The notes under the pieces: model-generated
Databases searched by the model: none
The model's input: the letters and a program-made list of their open reading frames with translations, nothing else
Told to the model about the DNA's origin: nothing
Part shown: positions 1 to 7,747 of the stretch, piece by piece
How positions within the stretch are numbered: position 1 is the first letter of the stretch
Layout: every line of letters starts with the position of its first letter
Position numbers and translations under genes: made by a program
NCBI GenBank assembly: GCA_900771195.1
Contig: CAAGMZ010000031.1
Span: forward strand, 1 to 22,664
DNA length: 22,664 bases
From: Lachnospiraceae bacterium
Lineage (GTDB): Bacteria; Bacillota; Clostridia; Lachnospirales; Lachnospiraceae
Direction: 5' to 3'

Positions 1-163
1 CGTACTTACCCTGTGAAGAGTCATACTTAAGAAGGTGAGCAAGCATCTTAGGGCTTGTCAGATCGTTGATAGCTACTACCTCGTATCCCTCTGCTCCGAA
101 CATCTGTCTGAAAGCAAGACGACCGATACGGCCGAAACCATTGATTGCAACTTTTACTGCCAT
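1..163 (-). CDS. gap: Glyceraldehyde-3-phosphate dehydrogenase, N-terminal fragment (cut by window edge)
   Basis: Only the first 54 codons are inside the window; the gene continues off the left edge. The translation begins MAVKVAINGFGRIGRLAFRQ and continues through VVAINDLTS to LLKYDSSQGKY. This is the canonical NAD-binding N-terminus of type I GAPDH, with the Rossmann motif INGFGRIGR and the AINDL and KYDS signatures. The enzyme is cytosolic and glycolytic, converting glyceraldehyde-3-phosphate, NAD and phosphate to 1,3-bisphosphoglycerate. The ATG lies 5-7 bases after a strong TAGGAGGA ribosome binding site (complement of 171-178), which settles the start. It is divergent from the histidinol-phosphatase gene. 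The catalytic cysteine is outside the window, so intactness cannot be judged. Confidence 0.96.
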   Translation of the reverse strand, partial: MAVKVAINGFGRIGRLAFRQMFGAEGYEVVAINDLTSPKMLAHLLKYDSSQGKY

Positions 164-193
164 TTTAAATTCCTCCTAAAGAAAATATAAAAG

Positions 194-221
194 ATTATAT
201 GGATTGTTAATAAAAAATCAA
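194..221 (-). promoter_or_regulatory. Putative sigma-A promoter of gap
   Basis: Read on the minus strand, TTGATT (216-221) is followed by a 16-base spacer and a perfect TATAAT (194-199). The predicted transcript starts roughly 20 bases before the gap ribosome binding site, so the leader is very short. The -10 is ideal, but the -35 is only a partial match in an AT-rich stretch. Confidence 0.5.
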
Positions 222-315
222 TCTATGTGTATTCTACCTTTTTTGTTGGAAAATTTCAACCATAATATTCTTTTTTTTACAAATTCTTTTTTTGAAGGCA
301 TACAAAAGCCCCTTA

Positions 316-343
316 TTGACATAATCATAATTTATTCTATAAT
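316..343 (+). promoter_or_regulatory. Consensus sigma-A promoter of the histidinol-phosphatase gene
   Basis: A perfect TTGACA (316-321) is separated by 16 bases from a perfect TATAAT (338-343). Predicted transcription starts near 350, about 35 bases before the ATG at 386. The 164-385 intergenic region holds this promoter and the divergent gap promoter; I see no riboswitch-like structure or operator in it. Confidence 0.8.
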
Positions 344-385
344 TAAGTAACATAAAAAATAAGCTATTATCAGTGAGGTACTGCC

Positions 386-1195
386 ATGCTATCGGATTAT
401 CATATACATACACATTTTTCAACAGACAGCGAGGAGGAGCCGCGCCTGTACATAGAGCGTGCAATTGAGCTTGGGATGAAGGAAATATGTTTTACGGACC
501 ATATCGATTACGATTATCCCGAGATTGACGGCAAAAAAGAATTTATTTTCAATCCTGATGCTTATTTTGCCGAGTTTTCCGCTCTCAGGGATGAATACAG
601 AGACAGACTGAAAATAAAAATCGGCGTTGAAACAGGTCTTAACCCGGTCAACAGTGCTCCCAACAGAAAACTTCTTGACTCGTATCCTTTTGATTTCGTT
701 ATCGGCTCGTCTCATATTATGGACGGAATCGACCCATATTATCCCGATTACTGGACGGGTAAAAATCCCTCAGATGTAATCAGGCACTACTATGAATCGA
801 TTCTCGAAATGACTGCGGTGTATGATGACTATGATGTATACGGACATTTGGACTATATAAAACGGTATGTTACCGACCCGGATTACGTATACATCTACAG
901 CGACTTTGAAGATATTATTGACATGATTCTTAAAAATATCATTGAAAAGGGGCGGGGTATTGAGCTTAACACAAGCGGACTTTCAAACGGCATCACCTCT
1001 TTTGTCCCCACCATCGCCCTTCTCGAGAGATACCACAGCCTTGGCGGTGAAATAATAACGCTTGGTTCCGATGCACACCGGGTTCCCAGACTCGGCTTCG
1101 GTTTCCGTACAGCCAGGGATATTCTGATAAATACAGGCTTTAAATATATCGCTGCATTCGAACAGCGCAAAGCAACATTTGTCCCGATTGACTGA
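386..1195 (+). CDS. hisK: Histidinol-phosphatase, PHP/HisJ family
   Basis: This 269-residue protein belongs to the PHP metal-dependent phosphoesterases that remove phosphate from L-histidinol phosphate late in histidine biosynthesis. The PHP metal-binding motifs appear in order: DYHIHTHFSTDS at residues 4-15, CFTDHID near 35, a glutamate in GVETGLNP near 82, GSSHIMDG near 108, YGHLDYIKRY near 152, and LGSDAHR near 228. Length matches the HisJ/HisK family. The ATG is preceded by a modest GTGAGG site. The gene has its own consensus promoter, is divergent from gap, and ends two bases before the stop of the convergent cysteine desulfurase. hisH and hisF are about 18 kb away, so the pathway is dispersed. 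A related PHP phosphatase of other specificity cannot be excluded, but the HisJ-type motif set is good. The symbol hisK follows common Firmicute usage. Confidence 0.85.
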   Translation: MLSDYHIHTHFSTDSEEEPRLYIERAIELGMKEICFTDHIDYDYPEIDGKKEFIFNPDAYFAEFSALRDEYRDRLKIKIGVETGLNPVNSAPNRKLLDSYPFDFVIGSSHIMDGIDPYYPDYWTGKNPSDVIRHYYESILEMTAVYDDYDVYGHLDYIKRYVTDPDYVYIYSDFEDIIDMILKNIIEKGRGIELNTSGLSNGITSFVPTIALLERYHSLGGEIITLGSDAHRVPRLGFGFRTARDILINTGFKYIAAFEQRKATFVPID

Positions 1196-1197
1196 CA

Positions 1198-2325
1198 TCA
1201 GACTCCCCGGAGCCTGAAAACAGCCCGTTTAAGCATCATCACAACATAATCTGCCTGCTGTATTGTCACGGAGCTGTCTATTGAAAATCTCAGTGTTCCC
1301 ATGGCATAATCACGGTCGGCTCCTATTGCTTTGATTACGTGTGACGGACTGCCTGTATTGCAGGCAGACCCCGCTGATGCCGTTATTCCCTGCATATCAA
1401 GAAGAACTATCAGCGACTGTGCATCAACATTCTTAAAGCTGAAGCTCATATTTCCCGGAAGCCGCATGTTTCTGTCAGCCGGTCCGTTTATCCGGCAATC
1501 CGGTATTTCCCTGATTATCCTTTCCGTCATGTATTTGCATATATATCTGCATTTTTCGGAACTGTATTCCATTTTTTCACATGAAGCCTTCGCCGCGGCT
1601 GCCATACCGATAATTCCCGGCACATTTTCCGTCCCGGAACGCATTCCACGCTCCTGTCCGCCTCCGCGAATAAAAGGCTCGATGCCGGTTCCTTTACGGA
1701 TATAAAGAAATCCCACACCCTTTGGTCCGTTAAATTTGTGCGACGAAGCACTCAGCATGTCGACACCCATATATTTCACATTTACCGGTATATGCCCCAT
1801 AGCCTGGACAGCGTCGGTGTGAAAAATCACATCATATTCCCTTGCAATATTACCTATCTGCTGTATAGGCTCAATCGTACCTATCTCATTATTTGCCATC
1901 ATGACTGAAATAAGTACCGTATTTTGCCGGATTTTTCTTCTCAGCACATCCATACGCACAATCCCCTCCTGCGTTACCGGGATTATGTCTGCCCTTCCTC
2001 CGTTATTCATATAATTCTGCACAGGCACCAGAACCGCTTTGTGCTCAATGGCTGATGTAATAATGTGTCCGCGTCTTCTGACAGCTTCACTGACAGCCCA
2101 GTTATCGCTTTCCGTTCCTCCTGATGTAAAATATATTTCCTCCGGTGCTGCTCCAATCAGCTCAGCTATGCCCACTCTGGCTTCCTCAACTTTCTCTCTG
2201 ACGGCCTTTGACTGCGAATAGCCTGCCGCAGGGTTGAAGAAATCAGACTCATAATACTGTTTCATAGCCTGCGCTGCCTGTCGCATAAGCGGCGTCGTAG
2301 CCGCATTATCCATATAAATACTCAT
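1198..2325 (-). CDS. Cysteine desulfurase (NifS/IscS-like, class V aminotransferase fold)
   Basis: A PLP-dependent enzyme of 375 residues that moves sulfur from L-cysteine to an active-site cysteine persulfide for Fe-S cluster assembly or tRNA thiolation. Visible landmarks are the N-terminal YMDNAATTP, TSGGTESDN at 67-75, ANNEIGT at 144-150, FHTDAVQ near 168-174 with the PLP-nitrogen Asp, SSHKFNGPKG with the Schiff-base Lys at 197, GGGQERGMRSGTENV at 221-235, and the catalytic Cys322 in ASAGSACNTGS. Full family length. No iscU, thiI or mnmA gene lies next to it, so the recipient of the sulfur cannot be inferred and I give no symbol. The ribosome binding site is weak (GAGAG). It is divergent from the flippase gene and converges on the histidinol-phosphatase with only two bases between stop codons. 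Confidence 0.93.
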   Translation of the reverse strand: MSIYMDNAATTPLMRQAAQAMKQYYESDFFNPAAGYSQSKAVREKVEEARVGIAELIGAAPEEIYFTSGGTESDNWAVSEAVRRRGHIITSAIEHKAVLVPVQNYMNNGGRADIIPVTQEGIVRMDVLRRKIRQNTVLISVMMANNEIGTIEPIQQIGNIAREYDVIFHTDAVQAMGHIPVNVKYMGVDMLSASSHKFNGPKGVGFLYIRKGTGIEPFIRGGGQERGMRSGTENVPGIIGMAAAAKASCEKMEYSSEKCRYICKYMTERIIREIPDCRINGPADRNMRLPGNMSFSFKNVDAQSLIVLLDMQGITASAGSACNTGSPSHVIKAIGADRDYAMGTLRFSIDSSVTIQQADYVVMMLKRAVFRLRGV

Positions 2326-2328
2326 TTT

Positions 2329-2357
2329 TTGCTCTCAGCAGACTTTCTTACTAATAT
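2329..2357 (+). promoter_or_regulatory. Possible promoter of the SpoVB-like flippase gene
   Basis: TTGCTC (2329-2334), 17-base spacer, TAATAT (2352-2357). It begins four bases upstream of the divergent cysteine desulfurase start codon, so the two transcription units would share a 79-base control region. Moderate match only. Confidence 0.4.
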
Positions 2358-2404
2358 GTTATGCATCACATGAATAAAATGATAAAAAACAAGTGTTACA
2401 CATC

Positions 2405-3754
2405 ATGTCAGTAAAATCATTTATAAAAGGAACCGCAATACTCACCGCTGCGGGCGTAATCACCAAAATCTCAGGATTTTTCTTCAGAATAATGTTGTCC
2501 CGTGCCATCGGTTCAGAGGGCATTGGACTTTACCAGCTTGTGATGCCTGTCATGGCAGTATGCACAGCCATAGGAATATCCGGCTTTGAGGTAGCCGTTT
2601 CCCGCTTCTGCGCATATTATACGGCAAAAGGCGACAGACATTCCGCTGCCGTTTACTCAGTTCTTTGTTTCACCGCTGCAATGATACTGTGCTCTGCCTG
2701 CACGTTCATCGTATACAGATGCTCAGGACCAATCGCCCTTTATGTATTTCGGAATTCTGCCTGTGCACCTCTTATACGCACGCTCATATTGTCACTTCCC
2801 TTTTCCTGCATACATGTAATTGTGAGCAGTCATTTTATAGGGCGTGATAAAATATGGCTGCCGGCATTGTCCCAGCTTTTGGAGCAGCTTGTAAGGATTC
2901 TTTCCGTATACATTTTAATAAAGATTTATAAGAGTTCCAAAGAAGCCTGCGATGCATCAATAGGCATTGCAGGCCTGGTCATAGGCGAGATTTTCTCTGC
3001 CGCGTTCTGCGCAGAGGTTATTATCTGTCACAAAAAAAGGTACATAAGATATCTGCTGCCTGACAGTGATGATGCAATCGATTCATCCGCACATAAAGGA
3101 AAACTGCGCCCATATATAAAAGAAATAAGAAAGACAGCTTTACCCGTATCTGCCAACAGACTTCTCCTCCATCTTCTGCAAAGCGCCGAAGCGGCACTTA
3201 TACCTATGATGCTTAAAATATATGGTCTCAGTTCCCCGGAGGCAATGTCCGTATTTGGAATAGTGACAGGTATGGCAATGCCGATAATACTGTTTCCGTC
3301 AACACTGACAAACTCTGTTTCCACGCTTCTGCTGCCATCCATTTCAAAGGTAAGCGACAAATCCGACGCCCTAAAAAGAGGTGGTGTATCATCCCTGATA
3401 TTTTCGCTGGTTTTCGGGTTTTTATGCATAATAGCGTACATAACAATCGGCGCCCCGTTAGGTGCACACCTGTTCAATGAGCCTTCACTCAAAGAGTACA
3501 TCCGGATACTGGCATGGCTGTGTCCGTTCATATCCATAACGGCAACATTTAAGAGCATGCTGCACGCACTGGGACAGACATCCCTGGTGCTTGGTAACAG
3601 CATGCTCTCGGAATCGATAAATATTATGTTTATAGTGGTTCTTGTGCCAAAATGGGGAATATCAGCTTACCTCATCGGCCTCCTTATCTCACAGGCAGTA
3701 AGCGCTGCACTGTGTTTTACCGGATTTATTAAATGCATCACTCGTAAATCTTAG
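2405..3754 (+). CDS. Polysaccharide/lipid flippase, SpoVB/MurJ-like (MOP superfamily)
   Basis: A 449-residue integral membrane protein with about 12-14 hydrophobic segments. The N-terminus (SVKSFIKGTAILTAAGVITK, then ISGFFFRIMLSRAIGSEGIG) matches SpoVB and related Firmicute oligosaccharide or lipid II flippases. GLYQLVMP, RFCAYYTAKGD and a late LHALGQTSLVLGNSM segment also fit. These proteins translocate lipid-linked sugars across the cytoplasmic membrane; SpoVB itself acts in spore cortex formation, but whether this organism sporulates cannot be told here. A GTG codon at 2393 is in frame 12 bases upstream. I chose the ATG at 2405 because it gives the family-typical start; neither has a good ribosome binding site. 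The last 17 bases overlap the 3' end of the convergent HD-GYP gene. Confidence 0.85.
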   Translation: MSVKSFIKGTAILTAAGVITKISGFFFRIMLSRAIGSEGIGLYQLVMPVMAVCTAIGISGFEVAVSRFCAYYTAKGDRHSAAVYSVLCFTAAMILCSACTFIVYRCSGPIALYVFRNSACAPLIRTLILSLPFSCIHVIVSSHFIGRDKIWLPALSQLLEQLVRILSVYILIKIYKSSKEACDASIGIAGLVIGEIFSAAFCAEVIICHKKRYIRYLLPDSDDAIDSSAHKGKLRPYIKEIRKTALPVSANRLLLHLLQSAEAALIPMMLKIYGLSSPEAMSVFGIVTGMAMPIILFPSTLTNSVSTLLLPSISKVSDKSDALKRGGVSSLIFSLVFGFLCIIAYITIGAPLGAHLFNEPSLKEYIRILAWLCPFISITATFKSMLHALGQTSLVLGNSMLSESINIMFIVVLVPKWGISAYLIGLLISQAVSAALCFTGFIKCITRKS

Positions 3755-4814
3755 AAATTTTCAGGTTGGTCTCCTTGGAAAGGTCGACAGCCTTGCCGCC
3801 TGACGTGATGACAACGGGCTTGGAGCCCCGTTGCCTGTTGATAAGCACAATTTCTGCTTTTTCACCGTTATTGAGCTTCACCTTGGTGTGAAGGTACGAA
3901 TCCAGAATATTCTGCAGAAAAACAAGAAGATATTCCGTTTCATACAGTCCAAAACCGCTGTTTTCAAACTGCGCAACAACATCAAACGGACACACGGGAC
4001 CTCTGTAAACCCTGTTGGCTGTCATTGCCTCATATACATCTGCTATGCCAAGAACCTTTGAAAAACGGTCAATCTTATCACCCTTAAGCCCCAGCGGATA
4101 ACCGCTGCCGTCGCATCTTTCATGATGCATAAGCGCGGCATTTGCTATACGGCTGTCAATATCAACCTTTTTCATAAGCTCATAGCCCTTTATTGTATGT
4201 GTCTTCATGATTTTGTATTCCGAGTCGGAAAGCTTACACGGCTTATCAAGTATCTCATGTGGTATCAAAAGCTTTCCGATATCGTGGAACAATCCGCAGG
4301 CATTGAGAAGTCGCAGGTCTTCCTCCGGCCAGCCAAGCCATTTGCCTATCAGTGCTGCAATCATACCTACATTCAGGCAGTGCATATATGTAGAGTCAGA
4401 ATAAGTATGCATCGAATAAAGCATACCCAGCATATCGTAAGAATTGGTTCCCTTGTCAATAAGCTTCCAGCTTTCGTCAATCAGATGCTCAATTTCTTTT
4501 TTGTCCGGGGTTTCCCTGATGATTTTGCCAAATGTGTTGTTGAGCTCGTCCTTGCCCTGCATATACCTGCGGTTAAACTCCTCAAACTCTTCCCCCACAT
4601 TGACATTGAATTCCTCATCATTTTTCTTTATGAAAGCATCCTCGTGGGCACTCTCGTCAATATACACGTCAAATACACCAAGTGCTTTCAGATGGTCTAT
4701 TATCGCCTGAGTCAGCATCACCCCGGCCGGAACTATCATTATTCCGTTAGTAGTAAGGCAATCCTTGCCTATGACCATACCCGGCTTCAAGTCAAAAATA
4801 AATTCTCTCTTCAA
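3738..4814 (-). CDS. HD-GYP domain protein, probable cyclic-di-GMP phosphodiesterase
   Basis: A 358-residue soluble protein. Residues 1-60 match the short N-terminal domain often fused to HD-GYP (FDLKPGMVIG, IVPAGVMLT). An acidic linker (65-120) precedes the HD-GYP domain at about 140-300. Metal-binding and signature residues are present: H145, HDIGK at 177-181, H206, HHERCDGSGYP at 230-240 with the GYP triad, and IADVYEAMTANR at 257-268. The family hydrolyses c-di-GMP to pGpG or GMP. There is no transmembrane or receiver domain. The start is a TTG: an in-frame TAA sits directly before it, and a GGGGAAGG ribosome binding site lies just upstream. It is last in the rluF-like > ligA > metA > HD-GYP cluster, 33 bases after metA, and its 3' end overlaps the flippase gene by 17 bases. 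Confidence 0.9.
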   Translation of the reverse strand: MKREFIFDLKPGMVIGKDCLTTNGIMIVPAGVMLTQAIIDHLKALGVFDVYIDESAHEDAFIKKNDEEFNVNVGEEFEEFNRRYMQGKDELNNTFGKIIRETPDKKEIEHLIDESWKLIDKGTNSYDMLGMLYSMHTYSDSTYMHCLNVGMIAALIGKWLGWPEEDLRLLNACGLFHDIGKLLIPHEILDKPCKLSDSEYKIMKTHTIKGYELMKKVDIDSRIANAALMHHERCDGSGYPLGLKGDKIDRFSKVLGIADVYEAMTANRVYRGPVCPFDVVAQFENSGFGLYETEYLLVFLQNILDSYLHTKVKLNNGEKAEIVLINRQRGSKPVVITSGGKAVDLSKETNLKISKIYE

Positions 4815-4847
4815 TTACCTTCCCCACTTTCTGAATACAAAAGTTAC

Positions 4848-5768
4848 CTAATGTGCAATTTTCGTGATATCGTAAGGTGTCGTCTGATATACAAAATAAT
4901 TAATCCAGTTGCTGTACAGGCAGTTGGATGCCGCCCTCCATGTCAGGTACGGTCTCTTTGTGGTGTCATCATTTTCATAATAATTTTCAGGAATTCTCGG
5001 ATTCAGCCCCTTTGCAAGGTCCCGCTTATATTCCTTGTCCAAAGTCATTCTGTCATATTCCAGATGCCCGAGGACAAATACCTGGCTGCCATCCCTGTTA
5101 ATAACAATAAGGTCCCCCGCCTGCTCAGAAACTGCGAGCACCTCGAGTTCGGGATGCTTTCTTATATCCTCTTCGGATGACGCAGTATGCCTTGAGTGCG
5201 GCGCATAAAAAATATCGTCAAAGCCCCTCATAAGTTTATTTTTCCGGTTCAGAACCTTGTGGAGATAAACGCCGCTGATTTTTTCATCAAGCCATATTTT
5301 GCGCACACCGTAATGATAGTAAAGGCCTGCCTGTGCCCCCCAGCAGATATGAAGCGTTGAAAAGACATTGGTCTTGGTCCACTCCATGATTCCTGCGACT
5401 TCTTCCCAGTAATCCACCTGCTCAAATTCGAACTGTTCCACAGGTGCGCCGGTGATTATCATTCCATCGTACTTGTTGTCTTTTATCTCATCAAAGGTCT
5501 GATAAAATTTATTCAGATGTGATGCAGCCGTATGCGTGCCCACATAACTGGCAGTCTGCAAAAAAGTAATGTTTATCTGAATCGGCGTATTGGACAGAGC
5601 CCGGAGAAGCTGTACCTCCGTGTCTTCCTTAAGAGGCATCAGATTCAGTATAACGATTTCCAGAGGTCTTATCATCTGGGAACCGGCTCTCTTTTCATCC
5701 ATCACAAATATATTTTCATTTTCAAGAACCGCCTTTGCCGGCAGGTCATTCTGTGTTCTTATGGGCAT
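4848..5768 (-). CDS. metA: Homoserine O-acetyltransferase (MetA/HTS family)
   Basis: A 306-residue enzyme that acylates homoserine at the first committed step of methionine synthesis. The nucleophile is Cys142 in LHICWGAQAG, the catalytic pair is H235 and E237 in LGHLEYDR, and PHSRHT lies at 190-195. Numbering matches MetA of E. coli and Bacillus cereus. Residue 111 is Glu (GAPVEQFEF); published work on B. cereus MetA tied Glu111 to acetyl-CoA use and Gly111 (E. coli) to succinyl-CoA, so I predict an acetyltransferase. Length is the family norm. It starts 17 bases after the ligA stop with an AAGG site, consistent with one operon. No SAM or T-box riboswitch precedes it, so methionine control by such a leader is not evident. 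Confidence 0.95.
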   Translation of the reverse strand: MPIRTQNDLPAKAVLENENIFVMDEKRAGSQMIRPLEIVILNLMPLKEDTEVQLLRALSNTPIQINITFLQTASYVGTHTAASHLNKFYQTFDEIKDNKYDGMIITGAPVEQFEFEQVDYWEEVAGIMEWTKTNVFSTLHICWGAQAGLYYHYGVRKIWLDEKISGVYLHKVLNRKNKLMRGFDDIFYAPHSRHTASSEEDIRKHPELEVLAVSEQAGDLIVINRDGSQVFVLGHLEYDRMTLDKEYKRDLAKGLNPRIPENYYENDDTTKRPYLTWRAASNCLYSNWINYFVYQTTPYDITKIAH

Positions 5769-5785
5769 ATCAAAACCTTGCTTTC

Positions 5786-7747
5786 TTATAAGTCTGTGCT
5801 CTTTGAGAGAGCGATAAATTCAGCCTCGGTGATAATCGGAATATTAAGCTCTTTGGCCTTTTTATTCTTGGATGAATTGCTGGTCGAATCATTATTTATC
5901 AGGTAATCCGTTCTGGCCGACACACTGCCTGTGGCTTTGCCGCCAAGGCTTTCAATATAACTCTTTAGTTCATCACGGTTGGCAAAATGCTCCACCGCAC
6001 CGGTAATCACAAATACTTTTCCCGATATCGGAGATGATGTATTCCTCTCCTCCCGTTCAATAATCAGTTCGGAAAGAAGCGCCTTAAACCTTCTGCAGTT
6101 TTCTTCATCGGCAAAATAGTCATGAAACGCAGATGCAAGCACATCCCCTATTCCGTCAATCGATACCAGCTCTTCCTTGGAAGCACTCATGACCGCATCC
6201 ACATCATCATCATACTGCCTGCATATAAGCTTTGCATTCGCAAGCCCTATCCCGGCAATTCCCATGCCGTATATAACTCTGGCAAGTGTGGTTTTTCTTG
6301 ATGCTTCAACGGAATTAGCGATATTGTCGTAGGACTTCACGCCAAAGCCATCCATGCCTACAATCCGGTCTCTGTATCTGTCAAGATGATACAAGTCAGT
6401 ATAGTTCTTTATGAAACCGCAGGCAATAAATTTTTCCAGTGTCTGCTCAGAGATTCCGTCTATATTCAAGGCATTCCTGCTGACAAAATGCTCAAAACTC
6501 TTCACATGCTTTGCCTGGCAGTCAGGATTGGTGCAATACAGTGACTGCGCATCATTGGCCTGCCTGATTTCCGTGGGTTTCCCGCACACGGGACAGACTT
6601 TCGGAATTTCAAGGCTTCCGCTTTCCGTAAGGTTCTCGGCAATCTGGGGTATAATCATATTGGCCTTATAAACGGTTATCTTATCACCGATTCCAAGCTT
6701 AAGCTCCTTCACAATGCTCACATTGTGGACACTGGCTCTTGAAACCGTCGTTCCCTCAAGCTCCACCGGTTCAAAAATGGCTACGGGATTAATAAGTCCC
6801 GTCCTTGATGCGCTCCACTCTACATCCGTAAGCGTTGTATTTGCAGTCTCGTCCGCCCATTTGAAAGCGATGGCATTTCTCGGGAACTTGGCGGTCGTTC
6901 CAAGTGAATCACCGTAAGCAATGTCATCATACAAAAGAACAAGCCCGTCAGAAGGGAAGTCATTATCTTTTATCTTATCGGCAAAAAATTTTACTGCCTC
7001 AGCCATATTGCTGCGGTCCGCCATTCGCCTCTCAACCACCTGGAAGCCTTGTGCCTCGAGCCATTCAAACTGTTTTTCCCTTGAGTTTCCGAAATCAACT
7101 CCGTCTGCCTTAATAAGCGCGAACACAATCAGGTTTACATTTCTTCTGGCTGTTATCTCGTTACTAAGCTGTCTGACCGAGCCGCTGCATAAATTTCTCG
7201 GATTCTTGTATTTTTCGCTGTCATCATCTATCTCGGAATTGATTTTCTCAAAATCCGAGTACCTGATTATTGCCTCTCCCCGGATTACCAGTTCCCCCTT
7301 ATAGGGAATCTCAACCGGTATATTCTTAAACACCCTGGCATTGGGCGTAATCACCTCTCCCACATATCCATTTCCTCTTGTGACGGCCTTTTCAAGTCTT
7401 CCTTCATTGTATGTGAGCACAACCGTAAGTCCGTCAAGCTTCCATGACAAAAGTGATTTATGTGTACCCGCAAATTCGGCAAGAGCATCGACGGATTTAG
7501 TCTTGTCAAGACTCAACATCGGCTTCTCATGCTGTTCCTTGGGAAGCTCGCTAAGTGTCTCGTAACCCACCCTGTTAGTCGGACTTCCGGTAAGCACTAT
7601 GCCTGTCTCTTTTTCGAGAGCAAGAAGCTCGTCATAGAGCTTATCATATTCATAGTTGCTCATTATCTCGTCTGTTCCGGAATAATAGACTTTAGCCGCT
7701 TCGTTAAGCTTTTCAACAAGCTCTTTCATTCTATCTTTTTTGTCCAT
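5786..7747 (-). CDS. ligA: NAD-dependent DNA ligase, divergent LigA
   Basis: The architecture is full LigA (653 residues). Domain Ia is at 1-60, adenylation domain with KLDG (active-site Lys103) at 75-300, OB fold to about 380, Cys4 zinc finger C385/C388/C405/C410, HhH repeats at 425-560 (GMGIAGIGLANAK, DGIGDVLASA), and a BRCT domain at 574-650. It would seal 3'-OH/5'-P nicks using NAD. Several usually invariant positions differ: SWKLDG instead of ELKLDG, RGNGYVGEVIT instead of RGDGxxGEDVT, NYEYD instead of DxEYD, and LVLLYDD where VVIKV is expected. VIRGE and AFKW remain. I chose the ATG at 7747 because AAGGTGG sits five bases upstream and it gives a family-like MDKK start; an ATG at 7762 is also in frame. 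It overlaps the upstream gene by 17 bases. It may be a second, specialised ligase. Confidence 0.9.
   Translation of the reverse strand: MDKKDRMKELVEKLNEAAKVYYSGTDEIMSNYEYDKLYDELLALEKETGIVLTGSPTNRVGYETLSELPKEQHEKPMLSLDKTKSVDALAEFAGTHKSLLSWKLDGLTVVLTYNEGRLEKAVTRGNGYVGEVITPNARVFKNIPVEIPYKGELVIRGEAIIRYSDFEKINSEIDDDSEKYKNPRNLCSGSVRQLSNEITARRNVNLIVFALIKADGVDFGNSREKQFEWLEAQGFQVVERRMADRSNMAEAVKFFADKIKDNDFPSDGLVLLYDDIAYGDSLGTTAKFPRNAIAFKWADETANTTLTDVEWSASRTGLINPVAIFEPVELEGTTVSRASVHNVSIVKELKLGIGDKITVYKANMIIPQIAENLTESGSLEIPKVCPVCGKPTEIRQANDAQSLYCTNPDCQAKHVKSFEHFVSRNALNIDGISEQTLEKFIACGFIKNYTDLYHLDRYRDRIVGMDGFGVKSYDNIANSVEASRKTTLARVIYGMGIAGIGLANAKLICRQYDDDVDAVMSASKEELVSIDGIGDVLASAFHDYFADEENCRRFKALLSELIIEREERNTSSPISGKVFVITGAVEHFANRDELKSYIESLGGKATGSVSARTDYLINNDSTSNSSKNKKAKELNIPIITEAEFIALSKSTDL

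Noticed and set aside
3028..3603. A 191-codon minus-strand frame inside the flippase gene
   Set aside because: Antisense shadow of a clear membrane protein; no family motif and no start signal.
4122..5180. A 352-codon plus-strand reading frame opposite HD-GYP and metA
   Set aside because: It lies wholly antisense to two genes with full catalytic motifs, has no ribosome binding site, spans their junction, and its translation resembles no family.
5769..5785. SAM or T-box riboswitch before metA
   Set aside because: Only 17 bases separate ligA and metA; there is no room for a leader structure.
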